The notes under the pieces: generated by a model | Databases searched by the model: none | Seen by the model: the letters and a program-made list of their open reading frames with translations, nothing else | Told to the model about the DNA's origin: nothing | Translations under genes and position numbers: made by a program | DNA from: Roseateles_B sp051857535 | GTDB lineage: Bacteria; Pseudomonadota; Gammaproteobacteria; Burkholderiales; Burkholderiaceae_C | Assembly (NCBI RefSeq): GCF_051857535.1 | Contig: NZ_JBPZGY010000006.1 | Span: forward strand, 199,524-263,523 | Direction: 5' to 3' | Length of the DNA stretch: 64,000 bases | Part shown: piece after piece, positions 61,818-64,000 of the stretch | How the letters are laid out: the number at the start of each line of letters is the position of its first letter | Numbering within the stretch: position 1 is the first letter of the stretch

Positions 61818-61832
61818 GCAAGACCTGACCCC
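61818..61832. repeat. 15-base word GCAAGACCTGACCCC
   Basis: Exact reverse complement of GGGGTCAGGTCTTGC found at 8858, and one mismatch from the sequence at 27857 beside the RAYT homologue. It lies between genes. Confidence 0.7.
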
Positions 61833-61840
61833 ATCAAAAG

Positions 61841-61867
61841 AAAAAGCCAGACATGCCGCCTGGCTTT
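61841..61867. terminator. Bidirectional intrinsic terminator
   Basis: Stem AAAGCCAG / CTGGCTTT with a nine-base loop and an A-run on the left. It ends the PHA protein transcript and perhaps the ACBP transcript from the other side. Confidence 0.75.
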
Positions 61868-61930
61868 ACCGCCGCCCGCGCCTAACTCATGTGACGCGCG
61901 GCGCCGCCCGCGCCCCCGCACGGATCGTGC

Positions 61931-61996
61931 GGATCCGGCTTTGCCGGTCCGCCACGATCGCCCCCTTGGGGGGGCTCGCGAAGCGAGTAGGGGGGG
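61931..61996. repeat. Composite two-hairpin element abutting a stop codon, copy 2
   Basis: Hairpin GGATCCGGC-TTT-GCCGGTCC (61931-61950), a ten-base spacer, C5-TT-G7 (61961-61974), hairpin CTCGC-GAA-GCGAG (61975-61987), TA, then seven G (61990-61996). One base later, TTA at 61998 is the stop codon of the acyl-CoA-binding protein on the minus strand. Same architecture as at 21031-21096 with a different, still fully paired, second stem. Confidence 0.85.
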
Positions 61997-61997
61997 A

Positions 61998-62249
61998 TTA
62001 CTTCAGACTTTCGATGAGGTCGACGTACTGCTGCATCGCCTCATCATTGCTGGTGCCCTTCAGCGCGGCCCAGGCGTCGTACTTGGCGCGGCCGACCATG
62101 TCGGTGAAGCCGGGGCGCGAGCCTTCCACGTCGCCGCTGCTGGCCTGCTTGAACAGGGCATAGATCTTGAGCAGGGTCATGTTGTCGGGGCGCTCGGGCA
62201 GGTTCTTGGAATCGGCCACTGCGGCGTCGAATTGCTCTTTGAGGCTCAT
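61998..62249 (-). CDS. Acyl-CoA-binding protein
   Basis: 83-residue cytoplasmic ACBP-family protein, binding long-chain acyl-CoA esters. The family signature is LKIYALFKQASSGDVEGSRPG; KYDAWAALKGTSNDEAMQQYV follows. The start ATG at 62249 (MSLKEQFDAAV) has GGAGACGAG just upstream. ACBP is common in eukaryotes and less so in bacteria, where it occurs in several beta-proteobacteria. It is divergent from the WS/DGAT gene, which uses acyl-CoA as substrate. Confidence 0.93.
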   Translation of the reverse strand: MSLKEQFDAAVADSKNLPERPDNMTLLKIYALFKQASSGDVEGSRPGFTDMVGRAKYDAWAALKGTSNDEAMQQYVDLIESLK

Positions 62250-62271
62250 CTCGTCTCCTTGGGTTTTGCGG

Positions 62272-62331
62272 CACCAAAGTTTGGTGACAATCGGGATGGA
62301 CACCGAGCATATTACCCAGCAATGTCTGGGT
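62272..62331. promoter_or_regulatory. Two palindromes in the divergent ACBP / WS-DGAT promoter region
   Basis: CACCAAA-G-TTTGGTG (62272-62286) and ACCCAG-CAATGT-CTGGGT (62314-62331) are perfect inverted repeats in the 109 bases between the two starts. Their size and place fit operators of a dimeric regulator acting on both genes. No regulator gene is adjacent. Confidence 0.5.
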
Positions 62332-62358
62332 CAGACACTCTAGAACGAGGAGCACGCC

Positions 62359-63807
62359 TTGGCCGCAGCAGAACGCATGTCCCGGGTCGATACCGCCTGG
62401 TTGCGGATGGATACCGAGCAGAACCTGATGATGATCGTCGGGATCTGGACCCTGCGACCGCGGCTCTCGCTGCAGGACCTGCGCCAGCGTGTCGAAGAGC
62501 GCCTGCTGCAGTACCGGCGCTTCCGTCAGAAGGTGGTGGAGGACGCGCTGGGTGCGCAGTGGGTCGATGACGAGGACTTCGACATCGCCCGCCACGTCGT
62601 GCCCGGCACGCTGAAGCCTGCGCGCGGCCAGACGCTGCAGCAGGCCCTGCAGGACCGCGTGGGCGCGCTGTGCGCCCAGCCGCTGGACCCGGCACATCCG
62701 CTGTGGCAGTTCGAGCTGGTCGAGGACATGGACGGCGAGAGCGCCCTGATCGCCCGCATCCACCATTGCATCGCGGACGGCGTGGCACTGATCGCGGTGA
62801 TGCTGTCCATCACCGATGGCGGCAAGCCGCCGCCCAAGCGCCGTCGCAACGAGCCCGTGGTGGTGGAGGACCACGACTGGCTGACCGACGCCCTGCTCAA
62901 GCCCATCACCGACCTCACCATCAAGGCCATCGGCGTCTCGGGCGCAGCCATGTCCAAGGGCGTGGACCTGATGATGGCGGCCGACCATCCCCTCGACCAC
63001 TCCCTGCATGCCGCCAAGCTGGGCTACCAGGCGGTGAGCGACGTCGCGGCCTTCGCGCTGATGTCGGACGACTCCCACACCAGCCTCAAGGGCAAGCCCG
63101 GCACCGTCAAGCGCGTGGCCTGGGACGAGGGCCTGCCGCTGGATGCGGTGAAGGCCGTGGGCAAGGGCTTCAACTGCTCGGTCAATGACGTGCTGCTGTC
63201 CTGCGTGGCCGGTGCCATTGGCCGCTACCTGCGCTCGCGTGGCGAGGAGGTCGAGGGCAAGGAGATCCGCGCCATGGTGCCGGTCAACCTCCGGCCCCTG
63301 GAGAAGGCCTACCAGCTGGGCAACCGCTTCGGCCTGGTGCCTCTGGTGCTGCCCATCGGCATTGCCAACCCGGTGGAGCGGCTCTACGCGGTGCGCGCGC
63401 GCATGCAGGAGCTCAAGGGCAGCTTCCAGCCCATCATGGCCTTCGGCCTGCTCTCGGTGGCGGGCCTGCTGATCAAGCCGGTGCAGCACGCCATGCTCAA
63501 CATCTTCGCCAAGAAGGCGACGGCCGTGATGACCAACGTGCCCGGGCCTGCGGAGGCCTTGAAGTTCTGCGGCGCCACCGTGGACCGGGTGATGTTCTGG
63601 GTGCCCCAGTCCGGGGACATGGGTGTGGGCGTGTCCATCCTGACCTACGCCGGCAAGGTGCAGTTCGGCCTGATCACCGACGAGAAGCTGTGCCCGCATC
63701 CGCAGGCCGTGATCGATCAGTTCGGGCCCGAGTTCAACCAACTGCTCGTGCTGGCCCTGATGCTGCCCTGGGGCGAGGAGCAGTTGTCCGACCTGGACGG
63801 TGCCTGA
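62359..63807 (+). CDS. Wax ester synthase / diacylglycerol acyltransferase family enzyme
   Basis: 482-residue WS/DGAT-type acyltransferase. The catalytic motif HHxxxDG is HHCIADG at residues 135-141, and the family opening RMSRVDTAWLRMDTEQNLMMIVGIW is conserved. Later motifs: PVNLRPLEKAYQLGNRFGLV, which holds the ND- and PLW-like positions, and TNVPGPAEALKFCG. It transfers acyl groups from acyl-CoA to alcohols or diacylglycerol to make storage lipid, or to related acceptors. The start is a TTG at 62359 with GAGGAG 6-7 bases upstream; the ATG at 62377 is the only nearby alternative. Located next to a PHA gene and ACBP, it fits a storage-lipid locus. Confidence 0.92.
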   Translation: MAAAERMSRVDTAWLRMDTEQNLMMIVGIWTLRPRLSLQDLRQRVEERLLQYRRFRQKVVEDALGAQWVDDEDFDIARHVVPGTLKPARGQTLQQALQDRVGALCAQPLDPAHPLWQFELVEDMDGESALIARIHHCIADGVALIAVMLSITDGGKPPPKRRRNEPVVVEDHDWLTDALLKPITDLTIKAIGVSGAAMSKGVDLMMAADHPLDHSLHAAKLGYQAVSDVAAFALMSDDSHTSLKGKPGTVKRVAWDEGLPLDAVKAVGKGFNCSVNDVLLSCVAGAIGRYLRSRGEEVEGKEIRAMVPVNLRPLEKAYQLGNRFGLVPLVLPIGIANPVERLYAVRARMQELKGSFQPIMAFGLLSVAGLLIKPVQHAMLNIFAKKATAVMTNVPGPAEALKFCGATVDRVMFWVPQSGDMGVGVSILTYAGKVQFGLITDEKLCPHPQAVIDQFGPEFNQLLVLALMLPWGEEQLSDLDGA

Positions 63808-63845
63808 GCCGTGCTGCGTGCGTCCATGAGAAGGGCGCGCCCATG

Positions 63846-63876
63846 AAAAAAGCCAGGCTGCTGCCTGGCTTCTTCT
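63846..63876. terminator. Intrinsic terminator after the WS/DGAT gene
   Basis: Stem AAGCCAGGC / GCCTGGCTT with loop TGCT, followed by CTTCTT. It is about 40 bases past the stop. The remaining 124 bases to the window end show nothing I can name. Confidence 0.75.
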
Positions 63877-64000
63877 TGGCTCTTTGCGCATTGCTTCGAG
63901 ACGCCTCAAGCCCCGACTGCCAGAGCCAGGAACGGCGCGGGCTGGCGAGGCGTTTGAGCTGACCGGTCCAGAGCACGGAACCAGCCCAAGTAGCTGGCCA

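Overview
The window is a dense, GC-rich (roughly two-thirds G+C by eye) stretch of bacterial chromosome. Gene content points to a betaproteobacterium of the order Burkholderiales, probably a Roseateles/Rubrivivax/Leptothrix-like lineage: ResB plus CcsB cytochrome c maturation, MsrPQ, TtcA next to FolB, a polyhydroxyalkanoate granule protein, a double-length UvrA paralogue, DUF1415, DUF1631 and DUF4136 proteins. Genus cannot be fixed from this sequence alone. I see no rRNA, tRNA, CRISPR array, prophage or complete insertion sequence.

Layout. 1-6.0 kb: the end of a malonyl-CoA synthetase gene, a lipoprotein with a very long Ala-Pro stalk, a sigma-54 activator, an acetyltransferase and a Tat-exported serine hydrolase. 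6.3-12.4 kb: a branched-chain-amino-acid-type ABC importer (binding protein, two ATPases, two permeases) ending in an alpha/beta hydrolase; three 114-bp tandem repeats separate the binding protein from the rest. 12.4-20.6 kb: a membrane protein, a lone receiver domain, then a double-length UvrA paralogue overlapped by a Sir2-family gene, followed by 96-bp tandem repeats. 21-29 kb: a small membrane protein, an S9 peptidase, UPF0149, a voltage-gated channel, DUF808, a periplasmic thioredoxin and a RAYT-type transposase homologue lacking its catalytic motifs. 29-36.8 kb: GlmU, DUF4136 lipoprotein, TtcA, a flavoprotein-FolB fusion and MsrPQ. 37-46 kb: a CcsB-ResB-cytochrome c block, EngB, orphan binding proteins and a patatin-type autotransporter. 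46-57 kb: DUF1631, GroESL with CIRCE, GshA, a GlxA-type regulator with an isochorismatase-like hydrolase, DUF1415, an M20 amidohydrolase and another binding protein. 57-64 kb: a molybdopterin oxidoreductase, a lipoprotein aminopeptidase, a possible orphan immunity gene, a PHA protein, and a divergent acyl-CoA-binding-protein / wax-ester-synthase pair.

How it fits together. Most of the content is core metabolism and envelope upkeep (heme attachment to cytochromes, methionine sulfoxide repair, glutathione, peptidoglycan precursor, protein folding), with carbon storage at the right end. The unusual material is repetitive and structured DNA: two families of 96-115 bp tandem repeats downstream of transcribed genes, a composite two-hairpin element that abuts stop codons at two loci with compensatory stem changes, a palindrome inserted in frame in the UvrA paralogue, and a 15-bp word seen near-exactly at six sites, one of them beside the degenerate RAYT gene.
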